Assembly (NCBI RefSeq): GCF_001655615.1 | Contig: NZ_CP011567.1 | Coordinates: forward strand, 1,683,001-1,747,000 | DNA: 64,000 bases | Direction: 5' to 3' | Origin: Pseudomonas sp. GR 6-02 | Lineage (GTDB): Bacteria > Pseudomonadota > Gammaproteobacteria > Pseudomonadales > Pseudomonadaceae | Shown here: piece by piece, positions 25,475-35,040 of the stretch | How the letters are laid out: each line of letters opens with the position of its first letter | Numbering within the stretch: position 1 is the stretch's first letter | The notes under the pieces: generated by a model | The model's database searches: none | The model's input: only the letters and a program-made list of their open reading frames with translations | Told to the model about the DNA's origin: nothing | Translations under genes and position numbers: made by a program

Positions 25475-26467
25475 ATGCTGGCGCAATTGATCGCGCTCGA
25501 TTGGGGGACAACCTCATTACGTGCTTACAAACTCGGCTTCGGTGGCCAGGTGCTGGAACAGCGTGCGCTGTCGTCCGGGATCATGCAGTTGCCCAAGACG
25601 CCGCGAACCATCGCCGGTCAGGCATGCGCCGACGGTTTTGAACTGGCCTTTGATGAGGCTTGCGGTGACTGGCTCGACGCGCAGCCCGACGTTCCGGTGA
25701 TTGCCTGTGGCATGGTCGGCAGTGCTCAGGGCTGGCGCGAAGCGGCTTACTGCGACACGCCGGCGAACGTCGCCAATCTCGGAACTTCCCTACAAACCGT
25801 TCGCAGTCTTCGCGGTGTCGATGTGCACATCGTGCCGGGTGTGATTCAGCGTTCGCATTTGCCCAACGTCATGCGTGGCGAGGAAACCCAGGTCCTCGGC
25901 GTATTGCAGAATCTGCCGGACGAGGCGGGTAGCGATCTGTTGATCGGCCTGCCGGGCAGTCATTCGAAATGGGTGCAAGTGGCCGACGGCTGCATCGTGC
26001 ATTTCGATACCTTCATGACCGGCGAAGTCTTCGCCGTGCTCAGCGAACACAGCATTCTGGGGCGCACTCAGCAGCGCGGCGGGTCTTTTGATGGCGAGGC
26101 GTTTGACCGTGGCGTGCAAGTGGCGCTGTCGGCGGACGGCGAGATCGGGCCGCTGTCGACGTTGTTCAGTGCCCGCAGTCTGGGGCTGACCGGCGAGCTG
26201 AGCGCCAGCGCTCAACCGGACTATCTGTCCGGCCTGTTGATCGGCCATGAACTGTCGGCCCTGGCCAATGTTCAGCGGCGTCGACGCAATAGCGTGCACC
26301 TGCCCTCGATCATCCTTATCGGCAATGCCCAACTCTGCACTCGCTACAGTCGGGCGCTCGACGCCTGCGGTTTTACCCGGGTGACCCTGGCCGAGCAGGC
26401 CACCGAACGCGGCTTGTGGCAGTTGGCGGTCGCCGCCGGACTGGTCACTGCAAACCCATCCCGTTAA
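25475..26467 (+). CDS. dgoK: 2-dehydro-3-deoxygalactonokinase
   Basis: This sugar-acid kinase (330 aa) phosphorylates KDGal to KDPGal in the De Ley-Doudoroff pathway. The N-terminal phosphate loop LDWGTTSLRAYK is diagnostic of the DgoK (PF05035) type. The start is ATG 25475 behind AACAGGTGAAGCG; an upstream in-frame extension to 25406 would overlap the -35/-10 region and is rejected. It is the first gene of dgoK-dgoA-dgoD-dgoT-iclR. Confidence 0.93.
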   Translation: MLAQLIALDWGTTSLRAYKLGFGGQVLEQRALSSGIMQLPKTPRTIAGQACADGFELAFDEACGDWLDAQPDVPVIACGMVGSAQGWREAAYCDTPANVANLGTSLQTVRSLRGVDVHIVPGVIQRSHLPNVMRGEETQVLGVLQNLPDEAGSDLLIGLPGSHSKWVQVADGCIVHFDTFMTGEVFAVLSEHSILGRTQQRGGSFDGEAFDRGVQVALSADGEIGPLSTLFSARSLGLTGELSASAQPDYLSGLLIGHELSALANVQRRRRNSVHLPSIILIGNAQLCTRYSRALDACGFTRVTLAEQATERGLWQLAVAAGLVTANPSR

Positions 26468-26486
26468 ACCTGACTGGAGGTCTGAC

Positions 26487-27107
26487 ATGCTCAAGCAAGC
26501 ATTGGCACAAAACGGTCTGATCGCGATCTTGCGTGGCCTGCGTCCGCAAGAGGCGGCAGCCGTCGGCGAAGTCCTGTATTCGGCCGGATTTCGCGTCATC
26601 GAAGTGCCGCTTAATTCCCCTGAGCCGTACGAAAGTATCCGCATCCTGCGCAACACATTACCCGCCGATTGCCTGATCGGCGCGGGCACGGTGCTGACGC
26701 CGGAACAGGTCGAGCAAGTGAAAGCGGCGGGCGGGCAGGTGATCGTCATGCCCCACAGCGATGCCAAGGTGTTGCGCGCGGCGAAGGCAGCAGGGCTGTT
26801 CCTGTCGCCGGGCGTGGCGACGCCGACCGAAGCCTTTGCAGCCCTGGCCGAAGGGGCGGATGTGCTGAAGATGTTCCCGGCCGAGCAGATGGGCCCAGCC
26901 GTAGTGAAAGCCTGGCTGGCGGTGTTGCCGGCGGGGACGGTGCTGGTGCCGGTGGGCGGGATTACGCCAGACAACATGCAGGTGTTTGTCGAGGCCGGCG
27001 TCAAAGGTTTCGGTCTCGGCTCCGGGTTGTTCAAACCGGGCATGACGGCTGACGAAGTAGCGGTGCGCGCCAAGGCATATGTCGCTGCATGGAACGCTCT
27101 GCGTTAA
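26487..27107 (+). CDS. dgoA: 2-dehydro-3-deoxy-6-phosphogalactonate aldolase
   Basis: This class I aldolase (206 aa) splits KDPGal to pyruvate and glyceraldehyde 3-phosphate. The catalytic glutamate lies in [11 protein letters not shown] (about residue 39), and the Schiff-base lysine is in [13 protein letters not shown]. The C-terminal phosphate-binding GSGLFKPG is present. TGGAGGTCTGAC is its ribosome binding site, 20 bp after dgoK. In E. coli DgoA and DgoD were once mistaken for one gene; here they are clearly separate. Confidence 0.94.
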   Translation: MLKQALAQNGLIAILRGLRPQEAAAVGEVLYSAGFRVIEVPLNSPEPYESIRILRNTLPADCLIGAGTVLTPEQVEQVKAAGGQVIVMPHSDAKVLRAAKAAGLFLSPGVATPTEAFAALAEGADVLKMFPAEQMGPAVVKAWLAVLPAGTVLVPVGGITPDNMQVFVEAGVKGFGLGSGLFKPGMTADEVAVRAKAYVAAWNALR

Positions 27108-27154
27108 GACTTTCTGGCGCTGTGAGCGCTGCATCTACAAGAGAGACAATAGAG

Positions 27155-28303
27155 ATGAAAATCACCAAACTCACCACCTTCATCGTTCCGCCGCGCTGGT
27201 GCTTCCTCAAGGTCGAGACCGACGAGGGCGTGACCGGTTGGGGCGAGCCCGTGGTCGAAGGCCGCGCGCACACCGTCGCTGCTGCGGTCGAGGAATTGTC
27301 CGACTACCTGATCGGTAAAGATCCACGCAACATCGAAGACATCTGGACCGTGCTCTACCGTGGCGGCTTCTACCGGGGCGGGGCGATCCACATGAGCGCG
27401 CTGGCCGGTATCGACCAGGCATTGTGGGACATCAAGGGCAAGGCGCTGGGGGTGTCGGTCAGCGATCTGTTGGGCGGCCAGGTGCGGGACAAGATCCGGG
27501 TGTATTCGTGGATCGGTGGTGATCGCCCGGCGGACACTGCTCGCGCCGCGAAAGAAGCGGTCAGCCGTGGTTTCACCGCAGTGAAAATGAACGGCACCGA
27601 AGAACTGCAATTCCTCGATTCCTTTGAGAAAGTCGACCTGGCGCTGGCCAACGTTGCCGCCGTGCGCGATGCGGTCGGCCCGAATGTCGGCATCGGCGTG
27701 GACTTCCATGGTCGGGTACACAAGCCGATGGCCAAGGTGCTGATGAAGGAGCTCGACCCGTACAAACTGATGTTCATTGAAGAACCAGTGCTCAGTGAAA
27801 ACTACGAAGCGCTGAAGGAGCTGGCGCCGCTGACCAGCACGCCGATTGCCCTTGGCGAGCGGTTGTTCTCGCGCTGGGATTTCAAGCGTGTGCTTAGCGA
27901 AGGCTACGTCGACATCATCCAGCCTGATGCGTCCCACGCGGGCGGCATCACCGAAACCCGCAAGATCGCCAACATGGCCGAAGCCTACGACGTGGCGCTG
28001 GCGCTGCATTGCCCATTGGGGCCGATTGCCCTGGCGGCGTGCCTGCAACTGGACGCGGTTTGCTACAACGCGTTCATTCAGGAACAGAGCCTGGGCATCC
28101 ATTACAACGAGAGCAATGACCTGCTCGATTACGTGAAAGACCCGCGAGTGTTCGACTACGACAAAGGCTTCGTGAAGATCCCCAATGGGCCGGGTTTGGG
28201 GATCGAGATCAACGAGGAATACGTGATTGAGCGTGCTGCCGTCGGCCACCGCTGGCGCAACCCGATCTGGCGCCATGCCGATGGCAGTTTTGCCGAGTGG
28301 TGA
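27155..28303 (+). CDS. dgoD: D-galactonate dehydratase
   Basis: This is an enolase-superfamily dehydratase (382 aa, the same length as E. coli DgoD) that converts D-galactonate to 2-keto-3-deoxygalactonate. Metal ligands and bases are readable: Asp in GVDFHGR with its neighbouring His, the Glu pairs in MFIEEPVL and ALGERLFS, and the late LHCPLGP histidine. The start is ATG 27155 ([19 protein letters not shown]); a longer in-frame start at 27089 would overlap dgoA and has no site. Confidence 0.96.
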   Translation: MKITKLTTFIVPPRWCFLKVETDEGVTGWGEPVVEGRAHTVAAAVEELSDYLIGKDPRNIEDIWTVLYRGGFYRGGAIHMSALAGIDQALWDIKGKALGVSVSDLLGGQVRDKIRVYSWIGGDRPADTARAAKEAVSRGFTAVKMNGTEELQFLDSFEKVDLALANVAAVRDAVGPNVGIGVDFHGRVHKPMAKVLMKELDPYKLMFIEEPVLSENYEALKELAPLTSTPIALGERLFSRWDFKRVLSEGYVDIIQPDASHAGGITETRKIANMAEAYDVALALHCPLGPIALAACLQLDAVCYNAFIQEQSLGIHYNESNDLLDYVKDPRVFDYDKGFVKIPNGPGLGIEINEEYVIERAAVGHRWRNPIWRHADGSFAEW

Positions 28304-28313
28304 TACTCACGCG

Positions 28314-28404
28314 GTGATCGTTCCCACGCTCTGCGTGGGAATTCCTCGCCGGACGCTCTTGGCCGCATGGCTGCATTCCCGCGCAGAGCGTAGGAACGAT
28401 CAAC
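28314..28404. repeat. REP-like inverted pair, family C
   Basis: GTGATCGTTCCCACGCTCTG at the left is inverted, with mismatches, at the right end (CAGAGCGTAGGAACGATCAAC). It lies in the dgoD-dgoT gap and is a third repeat family in this window. Confidence 0.82.
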
Positions 28405-28441
28405 CACCATGACCTCAATAAACATAAGAAGAGGCACCCCC

Positions 28442-29752
28442 ATGCAACCGCAAACCCTCACCGGGCAGGCGTCGTTGGTGACGCCCAGTCGCAAGCGTTT
28501 TTTCATCATGGTCCTGTTGTTCATCACGGTGGTGATCAACTACCTGGACCGCAGCAACCTGTCCATTGCCGCCCCGGCGCTGACCAGCGACCTGGGCATC
28601 GATCCGATTCATGTCGGGCTGATTTTTTCCGCATTCGGCTGGACCTACGCCGCCATGCAGATCCCCGGCGGCTGGCTGGTGGACCGGGTGCCGCCGCGTA
28701 TTCTCTATAGCGTTGCATTGCTGCTGTGGTCGCTGGCCACGGTGATGCTCGGTTTCGCCGCCAGTTTTATCGCATTGTTCGTGCTGCGCATGGCGGTCGG
28801 AGCGCTGGAAGCGCCGGCGTACCCGATCAACAGCCGCGTAGTGACAACCTGGTTCCCCGAGCGCGAACGCGCCACAGCCATCGGTTTCTACACCTCCGGG
28901 CAATTCGTCGGCCTGGCGTTCCTGACGCCGGTGCTTGCCTGGCTGCAACACCAATATGGCTGGCACATGGTGTTTGTCAGCACCGGTGTGGTGGGCATCC
29001 TTTGGGCAGTGATCTGGTACGCGGTGTATCGCGAACCACGGGATTTCAAGGGCGCCAATGACGCGGAAATCGAGCTGATCCGCGAGGGTGGCGGGTTGGT
29101 GGATATTCAGGCCGAAGCCGCCAGGGCCAAGGCGAAATTCAGCTGGATCGACCTCGGGATTGTCCTGAGCAAGCGCAAGTTGTGGGGCATTTACCTCGGC
29201 CAGTTCTGCCTCAATTCGACCTTGTGGTTTTTCCTGACATGGTTCCCGACTTACCTGGTGAAATATCGTGGCATGGACTTCATCAAGTCTGGCTTGCTGG
29301 CGTCACTGCCGTTTCTCGCAGCGTTTGTCGGCGTGCTGTGCTCGGGGTTCTTCTCGGATTTTTTGATCCGTCGCGGCTACACCGTAGGCTTCGCCCGCAA
29401 GCTACCGATCATTGGCGGACTGCTGATTTCCACCTCGATCATCGGCGCCAACTTCGTCGAATCGACGCCGCTGGTGATTGCCTTCCTCGCGCTGGCTTTC
29501 TTCGGCAACGGTCTGGCCTCGATCACTTGGTCGCTGGTGTCGACCCTGGCCCCGGCGCGCTTGCTCGGGCTGACCGGTGGGGTGTTCAATTTCATCGGCA
29601 ACCTGGCGGCGATTACCACGCCGATTGTCATCGGTTTCCTTGCCTCCGGTGATTCGTTTGCCCCGGCGATCACCTATATCTCGGTTCTGGCGTTGCTGGG
29701 CGCGCTGTCCTACGTGTTGCTGGTGGGCAAGGTCGAGCGTATCAAGTTGTAG
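28442..29752 (+). CDS. dgoT: D-galactonate transporter, MFS family
   Basis: This is a 12-segment major facilitator of the anion:cation symporter type (436 aa). It follows E. coli DgoT through long recognisable stretches: VVINYLDRSNLSIAAPAL, FSAFGWTYAAMQIPGGW, ERATAIGFYTSGQFVGLAFL, LASITWSLVSTLAP and LGLTGGVFNFIGNL. ATG 28442 follows AAGAAGAGGCACCCCC; the in-frame ATG at 28409 is less likely. It would bring in galactonate directly, as an alternative to oxidation of galactose. Confidence 0.93.
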   Translation: MQPQTLTGQASLVTPSRKRFFIMVLLFITVVINYLDRSNLSIAAPALTSDLGIDPIHVGLIFSAFGWTYAAMQIPGGWLVDRVPPRILYSVALLLWSLATVMLGFAASFIALFVLRMAVGALEAPAYPINSRVVTTWFPERERATAIGFYTSGQFVGLAFLTPVLAWLQHQYGWHMVFVSTGVVGILWAVIWYAVYREPRDFKGANDAEIELIREGGGLVDIQAEAARAKAKFSWIDLGIVLSKRKLWGIYLGQFCLNSTLWFFLTWFPTYLVKYRGMDFIKSGLLASLPFLAAFVGVLCSGFFSDFLIRRGYTVGFARKLPIIGGLLISTSIIGANFVESTPLVIAFLALAFFGNGLASITWSLVSTLAPARLLGLTGGVFNFIGNLAAITTPIVIGFLASGDSFAPAITYISVLALLGALSYVLLVGKVERIKL

Positions 29753-29812
29753 TCGCAGCCGTCGGGCGACCATAATGCCGCCCGTTCCCTCGCTCAACGG
29801 TAAAGGCTGGAT

Positions 29813-30616
29813 ATGCAGGAAGACGCCCCAAAAATCGCCAAGGACGCCGCGCCGACCGGCACCCAGACACTGCTTCGCGGCCTGGGTGTGGTGCAGGCGG
29901 TGGCCAGTGGCGCCCGCGATCTCAAGGAAATCGCCCGGCTGATCGGCACGACGCGCAGCACCACCCATCGTCTGGCCAGTTGCCTGGTGGACGAGCGTTA
30001 TCTGCGGGTGGTGCCGCAGGTCGGCTATCTGTTGGGGCCGAAACTGATCGAGCTGGGTTTTCAGGCGCGCGAAGAGCTGCCGTTGGTGACGCTGGCCGGG
30101 CCGTATCTGGATGAGTTGTCGGCATTGACCGGCGACACCATTCATCTGGCGATTCGTGAAGGCGACGAGGTGCTGTACCTGCTCAAGAATCCGGGGCGCA
30201 ATGGCCCGGAAATGCGTTCGCGGGTCGGCCATCGCATGCCGTTGGCGCGTACCGGGATTGGTAAGGCGCTGATGCTTGATGACTCGCAGGAAGAATGGCA
30301 ACGGCTGTATGAAATCAGCTTGCCGGTGGGCGGGAAAAATCAGTTCTGGCCACAGCACCCGGAGCAATCCTGGGAGCAGTTTCAGCAGCGCATGATCGAG
30401 TACGTGGCCGGCGGTTACGCCTTCGACCTGGAAGACAACGAACCGTCGATCCGCTGCGTGGCGGCACCGATTCGCGATGCCAGCAAGCGCATTGTCGCCG
30501 GCATCAGCATCGCCAGCACCGTGCCGTACATGCCGCTGGAAAAAATGGCCGAGCTGATTCCCCTGATCAAAGGGGTCACAGCCCGGCTGTCGGCGGAATT
30601 GGGCCTGAAGGTTTAG
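29813..30616 (+). CDS. IclR family transcriptional regulator of the galactonate genes
   Basis: This regulator of 267 aa has an N-terminal winged helix (about residues 20-80, with LKEIARLIGTTRSTTHRLASCL) and the IclR effector domain (GDTIHLAIREGDEVLYL, GHRMPLARTGIGKALM). It lies 60 bp after dgoT. It is the best candidate for binding the TCCCA-N5-TGGGA sites upstream of dgoK and of the SDR gene at 11.3 kb. Its stop overlaps the convergent alcohol dehydrogenase stop by 4 bp. Confidence 0.9.
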   Translation: MQEDAPKIAKDAAPTGTQTLLRGLGVVQAVASGARDLKEIARLIGTTRSTTHRLASCLVDERYLRVVPQVGYLLGPKLIELGFQAREELPLVTLAGPYLDELSALTGDTIHLAIREGDEVLYLLKNPGRNGPEMRSRVGHRMPLARTGIGKALMLDDSQEEWQRLYEISLPVGGKNQFWPQHPEQSWEQFQQRMIEYVAGGYAFDLEDNEPSIRCVAAPIRDASKRIVAGISIASTVPYMPLEKMAELIPLIKGVTARLSAELGLKV

Positions 30617-31665
30617 AGTTTCAGCGTCGCCATGTCGATCACGAAGCGGTATTTCACGTCACCGGCGATCATGCGGGTGTAAGCCTCGTTGATCTGGCGG
30701 ATGTCGAGCATTTCGATGTCGCAGGAGATGCCGTGCTCGGCGCAGAAGTCCAGTACTTCCTGGGTTTCGGCGATGCCGCCGATCAGTGAGCCGGCCAGCA
30801 TGCGACGACCCAATACCAGTTTGGCAGCATGCACCGGCGGATCGATCGGCTCGATCAAGCCCACCAGAATGTGCACGCCGTCGAAACGCAGGGTATCGAG
30901 GTAGGGGTTGAGGTCGTGCTGCACCGGAATGGTGTCCAGCAGGAAGTCGAATTGTCCGGCGGCGGCCTTCATCTGTTCGGCATCGGTGGACACGATCACG
31001 TGGTCCGCGCCTTGGCGACGACCTTCTTCAGCCTTGCTCGCCGAGCGGGTGAACAAGGTCACCTCAGCGCCCATCGCCTTGGCGAACTTGATCCCCATGT
31101 GACCGAGACCGCCCATGCCAAGAATCCCGACCTTGTCACCGGCCTTCACGCCGTAGTGCTTGAGCGGCGAGTAGGTGGTGATGCCGGCACATAGAATCGG
31201 CGCGGCGCTGGCCAGGTCGAGCTTCTCCGGGATGCGCACGACAAAGTGCTCGCTGACCACGATGCTGTCGGAGTAACCGCCCATCGTGTTGCTGCCATCG
31301 ACCCGGTCCGGGGTGGCGTACGTCATGGTCGGGCCTTCGAGGCAGTATTGCTCCAGATCGGCCTGGCAGGCTTCGCAATGGCGGCACGAGTCAACCATGC
31401 AACCGACGCCGACCAGATCGCCGACTTTGTGTTTAGTAACGTTCGCGCCGACGGCGGTCACTTTGCCGACGATCTCATGGCCGGGCATCAGCGGGTAAAC
31501 CGCAATGCCCCACTCGTTGCGCGCCTGGTGGATGTCGGAATGGCAGACGCCGCAGTAGAGAATCTCGATTGCGACGTCGTCGGGCCGTGGACTGCGGCGT
31601 TCGAATTTCATCGGGGCGAGGGGAGTGGTGGGCGACTGAGCGGCGTATCCGATGGCGGTGTACAT
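30613..31665 (-). CDS. Zinc-dependent NAD(P) alcohol dehydrogenase (YahK/CAD type)
   Basis: This is a medium-chain dehydrogenase (350 aa) reducing aldehydes with NADPH. The catalytic zinc site is CGVCHSDIHQ with the later GHEIVG, and the structural zinc cysteines are in CRHCEACQADLEQYC. The nucleotide motif GMGGLGHMG follows. The start ATG 31665 has GAGGTTCACC upstream; a longer frame to 31713 lacks it. It is divergent from an AraC-family gene 190 bp away. Confidence 0.92.
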   Translation of the reverse strand: MYTAIGYAAQSPTTPLAPMKFERRSPRPDDVAIEILYCGVCHSDIHQARNEWGIAVYPLMPGHEIVGKVTAVGANVTKHKVGDLVGVGCMVDSCRHCEACQADLEQYCLEGPTMTYATPDRVDGSNTMGGYSDSIVVSEHFVVRIPEKLDLASAAPILCAGITTYSPLKHYGVKAGDKVGILGMGGLGHMGIKFAKAMGAEVTLFTRSASKAEEGRRQGADHVIVSTDAEQMKAAAGQFDFLLDTIPVQHDLNPYLDTLRFDGVHILVGLIEPIDPPVHAAKLVLGRRMLAGSLIGGIAETQEVLDFCAEHGISCDIEMLDIRQINEAYTRMIAGDVKYRFVIDMATLKL

Positions 31666-31855
31666 GGTGAACCTCGCAAAGCAGTGACAGGTGAGGCGAG
31701 CCATTCTGGGCACCGCACGGGTGACCGGCCATGGCGATTCCTCCGGGTGTCATGCCTAATCCTCCGGTATGCGCCGTTGATTGGCCGCATTGGCGTTCAG
31801 ACCTGCGATGATGTTTTCATCCCTTTTTTCGCGACTTTTTTGTGAAGAGCTCTCC

Positions 31856-32746
31856 ATGTTGTTGACCCGTCATCTCGATGCCAATGCCACGCTGGTTTCG
31901 CTGATCCAGCCGCTGACCACCCGCGATGGTTTCACGCCTACCACGTTGCCGGGCGTGCAGATTTTGCGGGCCAGTTGTGATTTGGCCCGTGGCCCGCAAA
32001 TCTACGAGCCAAGCCTGGTCATCATCGCCCAGGGCAGCAAGTTGGCGTATCTGGGGTCGCGTACTCTGGAATACGGTGCCGGGCATTATTTGATTCAGGC
32101 GCTGCCGGTGCCGTTCGAGTGCGAGACGTTTTCCGCGCCCGATGGCCCGATGCTGGGCATTTCCATCGCCATTGACCGGGTGTTGCTCGGTGAGTTGGTG
32201 CTGGCCATGGGGCTGGCGTCGGGGCGCTATATCGCGGCGCAGACGCCAGAGTCCATGACTTCGGCGGTGCTCGATGATGCGATGCGGGGTTGTGTTGAAC
32301 GGCTGTTGCGCTGTCTGCACGACCCGCTGGAGAGCCAGGTTATGGGACAGGCGCGATTGCGTGAGTTGTTGTTCGTCGCCTTGCGTGGGCCGCAAGCCGA
32401 TGTATTGCGGGCGCTGGTGGAGCAACAGGGGCAGTTCGCCCGGATCGCGGCCTCCCTGAGCCATCTGCATGCCCATTACACCGAGCCGCTGAACGTCGAA
32501 GCCCTGGCCAGCTGCGCCAACATGAGCGCATCGACGTTTCACGAGCATTTCAAACGCTGCACCTTGTTGTCGCCAGTGCAGTATCTGAAGCGTTTGCGCT
32601 TGCTCAAGGCCCAGCGCTTGCTGCAGGGCGAAGGATTGGGCGTGGCCCAGGTGGCGCATCGGGTGGGGTATCAGAGTACGTCGCAGTTCAGCCGTGAGTA
32701 CAAGCGCTACTTCGAGCGTAATCCGGGGGATGAGCGCGCTGCCTGA
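31856..32746 (+). CDS. AraC family transcriptional regulator
   Basis: This regulator (296 aa) has an N-terminal AraC_N-like cupin part (about residues 25-180) and two C-terminal helix-turn-helix motifs in HAHYTEPLNVEALASCANMS and AQVAHRVGYQSTSQFSREYKRYF. ATG 31856 is chosen over an upstream frame starting at 31781. It faces the alcohol dehydrogenase gene and probably activates it in response to aldehydes; this kind of pair is common in pseudomonads. Confidence 0.9.
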   Translation: MLLTRHLDANATLVSLIQPLTTRDGFTPTTLPGVQILRASCDLARGPQIYEPSLVIIAQGSKLAYLGSRTLEYGAGHYLIQALPVPFECETFSAPDGPMLGISIAIDRVLLGELVLAMGLASGRYIAAQTPESMTSAVLDDAMRGCVERLLRCLHDPLESQVMGQARLRELLFVALRGPQADVLRALVEQQGQFARIAASLSHLHAHYTEPLNVEALASCANMSASTFHEHFKRCTLLSPVQYLKRLRLLKAQRLLQGEGLGVAQVAHRVGYQSTSQFSREYKRYFERNPGDERAA

Positions 32747-32786
32747 TCCACAGGTTCTTGTGGTGACGCTTGAATTGCGGGCAACA

Positions 32787-32815
32787 AAAAGGCCCCCGTT
32801 CAGGGAGCCTTGTTG
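32787..32815 (-). terminator. Intrinsic terminator of etfQO
   Basis: On the minus strand, GGCTCCC and GGGGGCC pair (with one G-U pair) around TGAAC, followed by TTTTTG. It lies 15 bp after the etfQO stop. Confidence 0.8.
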
Positions 32816-32829
32816 TTCAGACGGTCGAC

Positions 32830-34494
32830 TTACATGTTCGGGTAAGTCGGGCCGCCGGAGCCTTCCGGCGCCACCCAGGTGATGTTCTGTGCAGGGTCCT
32901 TGATGTCGCAGGTCTTGCAGTGAACGCAGTTCTGGGCGTTGATCTGGAAGCGCTTCTCGCCGTCTTCCTGGGTGACCACTTCGTACACGCCGGCCGGGCA
33001 GTAACGCTGGGCAGGTTCATCGTACAGCGGCAGGTTCTTGCTGATCGGGATGCTCGCGTCGGCCAGCTTCAGATGGCACGGCTGCTCTTCTTCGTGGTTG
33101 GTACCGGAGATGAACACCGAGCTGAGTTTGTCGAAGCTGATCTTGCCGTCCGGTTTCGGGTAGTCGATCTTCTTGCAGTCGGCCGCCAGTTTCAGGCACG
33201 CGTAATCCGGCTTGGTGTCGTGCAGGGTGAACGGCAGTTTGCCGCCGAAGATGTTCTGGTCGATCCAGTTGAAACCGCCGCCGACAATGGCGCCGAACTT
33301 GTGGATCGCTGGGCCGAAGTTTCGGCTGGCGAACAGTTCGTCGTAGAGCCAGCTCTTCTTGAAGGCGTCGACGTAAGTAGTCAGCTCTTGCGTGCCGTCC
33401 AGATCGGCGAACAGCGCGTCGGCCACCGCGTCAGCGGCGAGCATGCCGGACTTCATCGCCGTGTGGCTGCCCTTGATCTTGGCGAAGTTCAGGGTGCCGA
33501 GGTCGCAACCGATCAGAGCGCCGCCCTTGAAGACCATTTTCGGCAGCGAGTTCAGGCCGCCTTTGCAGATGGCGCGAGCGCCGTAGCTGACGCGCTTGCC
33601 GCCTTCCAGATATTGCTTGAGCACCGGGTGATGCTTGAGGCGCTGGAACTCATCGAACGGCGACAGGAAGGTGTTGCTGTAGGAAAGATCGACGATCAGA
33701 CCGACCACCACCTGGTTGTTTTCCAAGTGATAGAGGAACGAGCCCCCGGTGTTCTCGGTGCCCATGATGTCCAGCGGCCAGCCGGCGGTGTGGACCACCA
33801 GGCCAGGCTGGTGCTTGGCCGGGTCGATTTCCCAGATTTCTTTCAGGCCGATACCGTAATGCTGGGCGTCGGCTTCGCTGTCGAGGTTGAAACGCTTGAT
33901 CAGCTGCTTGCCGATGTGGCCGCGGCAACCTTCGGCGAACAGCGTGTACTTGGCGCGCAGTTCCATGCCTGGGGTGTACAGGCCTTCTTTCGGATTGCCT
34001 TCGCGGTCAACGCCCAGATCGCCGGTGATGATCCCGCGGACTACGCCGTTCTCGTCGAACAGCGCTTCCTGGGCGGCGAAGCCCGGGTAGATTTCCACGC
34101 CCAGGTTCTCGGCCTGCTGGGCCAGCCAGCGGCACAGGTTGCCCAGGGAGATAATGTAGTTACCTTCGTTGTGCATGGTCTTGGGCACAAAGAAGTCTGG
34201 AATCTTCTGCGCGCTGTCAGCGTTTTTCAGAACGAAGATGTCATCGCGGGTGACTGGCGTGTTCAGCGGCGCACCGAGTTCTTTCCAGTCGGGGAACAGT
34301 TCGTTCAGGGCCCGTGGTTCGAACACGGCACCGGACAGGATATGAGCGCCGACTTCGGAGCCTTTTTCGACCACGCAGACGCTGATTTCCTTACCGGCTT
34401 CGGCGGCCTTCTGCTTCAAACGGCAGGCGGCGGACAGGCCAGCGGGGCCGGCACCGACGATGACCACGTCGAATTCCATGTATTCGCGTTCCAC
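32830..34494 (-). CDS. etfD: Electron transfer flavoprotein-ubiquinone oxidoreductase
   Basis: This membrane-associated flavo-iron-sulfur enzyme passes electrons from ETF to ubiquinone (also called etfQO). The FAD motif VVIVGAGPAGLSAACRL lies near the N-terminus, and the C-terminal 4Fe-4S motif CVHCKTCDIKDPAQNI is complete, with CPAGVYE before it. It has 554 aa. The start is GTG at 34494 with AGGAGATAGCCT upstream. It is transcribed divergently from etfBA, as in P. aeruginosa PA2951-PA2953, and supports fatty-acid and amino-acid dehydrogenation. Confidence 0.96.
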   Translation of the reverse strand: MEREYMEFDVVIVGAGPAGLSAACRLKQKAAEAGKEISVCVVEKGSEVGAHILSGAVFEPRALNELFPDWKELGAPLNTPVTRDDIFVLKNADSAQKIPDFFVPKTMHNEGNYIISLGNLCRWLAQQAENLGVEIYPGFAAQEALFDENGVVRGIITGDLGVDREGNPKEGLYTPGMELRAKYTLFAEGCRGHIGKQLIKRFNLDSEADAQHYGIGLKEIWEIDPAKHQPGLVVHTAGWPLDIMGTENTGGSFLYHLENNQVVVGLIVDLSYSNTFLSPFDEFQRLKHHPVLKQYLEGGKRVSYGARAICKGGLNSLPKMVFKGGALIGCDLGTLNFAKIKGSHTAMKSGMLAADAVADALFADLDGTQELTTYVDAFKKSWLYDELFASRNFGPAIHKFGAIVGGGFNWIDQNIFGGKLPFTLHDTKPDYACLKLAADCKKIDYPKPDGKISFDKLSSVFISGTNHEEEQPCHLKLADASIPISKNLPLYDEPAQRYCPAGVYEVVTQEDGEKRFQINAQNCVHCKTCDIKDPAQNITWVAPEGSGGPTYPNM

Positions 34495-34619
34495 AGGCTA
34501 TCTCCTACTCAAGGCTCAACAGTTTTTTTTCTAATTGGAGGTTGGGTGTCGCATTCATGAATTCCCCATAGTGCGGTACAGAGGACAATCGATGAACCAC
34601 CTTTCTCTTTGGGTGGCGC

Positions 34620-34648
34620 ATTATATCTACACCACTCTTAGCGTCCAA
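34620..34648 (-). promoter_or_regulatory. Sigma-70 promoter of etfQO
   Basis: On the minus strand, -35 TTGGAC (34643-34648 complement), a 17-bp spacer and -10 TATAAT (34620-34625 complement) form a near-consensus promoter about 120 bp upstream of the GTG start. Confidence 0.75.
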
Positions 34649-34650
34649 TA

Positions 34651-34664
34651 CAAACGTTTGTTTG
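34651..34664. promoter_or_regulatory. PsrA-like operator
   Basis: CAAACGTTTGTTTG fits the published PsrA consensus (G/C)AAAC-N2-4-GTTT(G/C). It abuts the -35 of etfQO. PsrA is the fatty-acid-sensing TetR regulator of beta-oxidation genes in Pseudomonas, and etf genes belong to its known regulon in P. aeruginosa. Confidence 0.65.
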
Positions 34665-34724
34665 AATCGGCTCAAAGCCAGATAAATCAAAGTCACGCGG
34701 CTTATGACTGGCCATTTTGCCGTA

Positions 34725-34750
34725 TTGACCGGAATAGGTGTTCCGGTCAA
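34725..34750. promoter_or_regulatory. Perfect 10-bp inverted repeat in the etf intergenic region
   Basis: TTGACCGGAA and TTCCGGTCAA are exact inverted copies with a 6-bp spacer, 290 bp before etfB. It looks like a second operator; the TTGACC half could also be a -35 for etfBA. No known factor is assigned. The rest of the 34495-35040 gap holds nothing else I can support. Confidence 0.5.
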
Positions 34751-35040
34751 GATACGGGCGGTTTTGCGCTCGCCGTAGGCTGAATGTAGGTTTCAAGAGC
34801 ACCTCTAAAGACAGGGCGATGGCAGTACAAGGTGAAGCGCCGCGCAGGTATCGCGCGCAGTTTACACGCCACGGTAATGAATGACTTGTCGGTCACCACT
34901 GACGAACGGTCATCAGCCTTGTGAGCAAGGTTCACCCAATACACCTGCCAGCGTTTTTAGAGGTGCCCTTGCGCCGATGAGCATCAACCGCCAGGTTCGC
35001 CTAGGCGACTTTCTTTTCACCGGAGAGTAACGAGGAATCC

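Noticed and set aside
32770..34560. 596-codon open frame on the plus strand
   Set aside because: It is antisense to etfQO, which has clear FAD and 4Fe-4S motifs; the frame has shadow-type composition.
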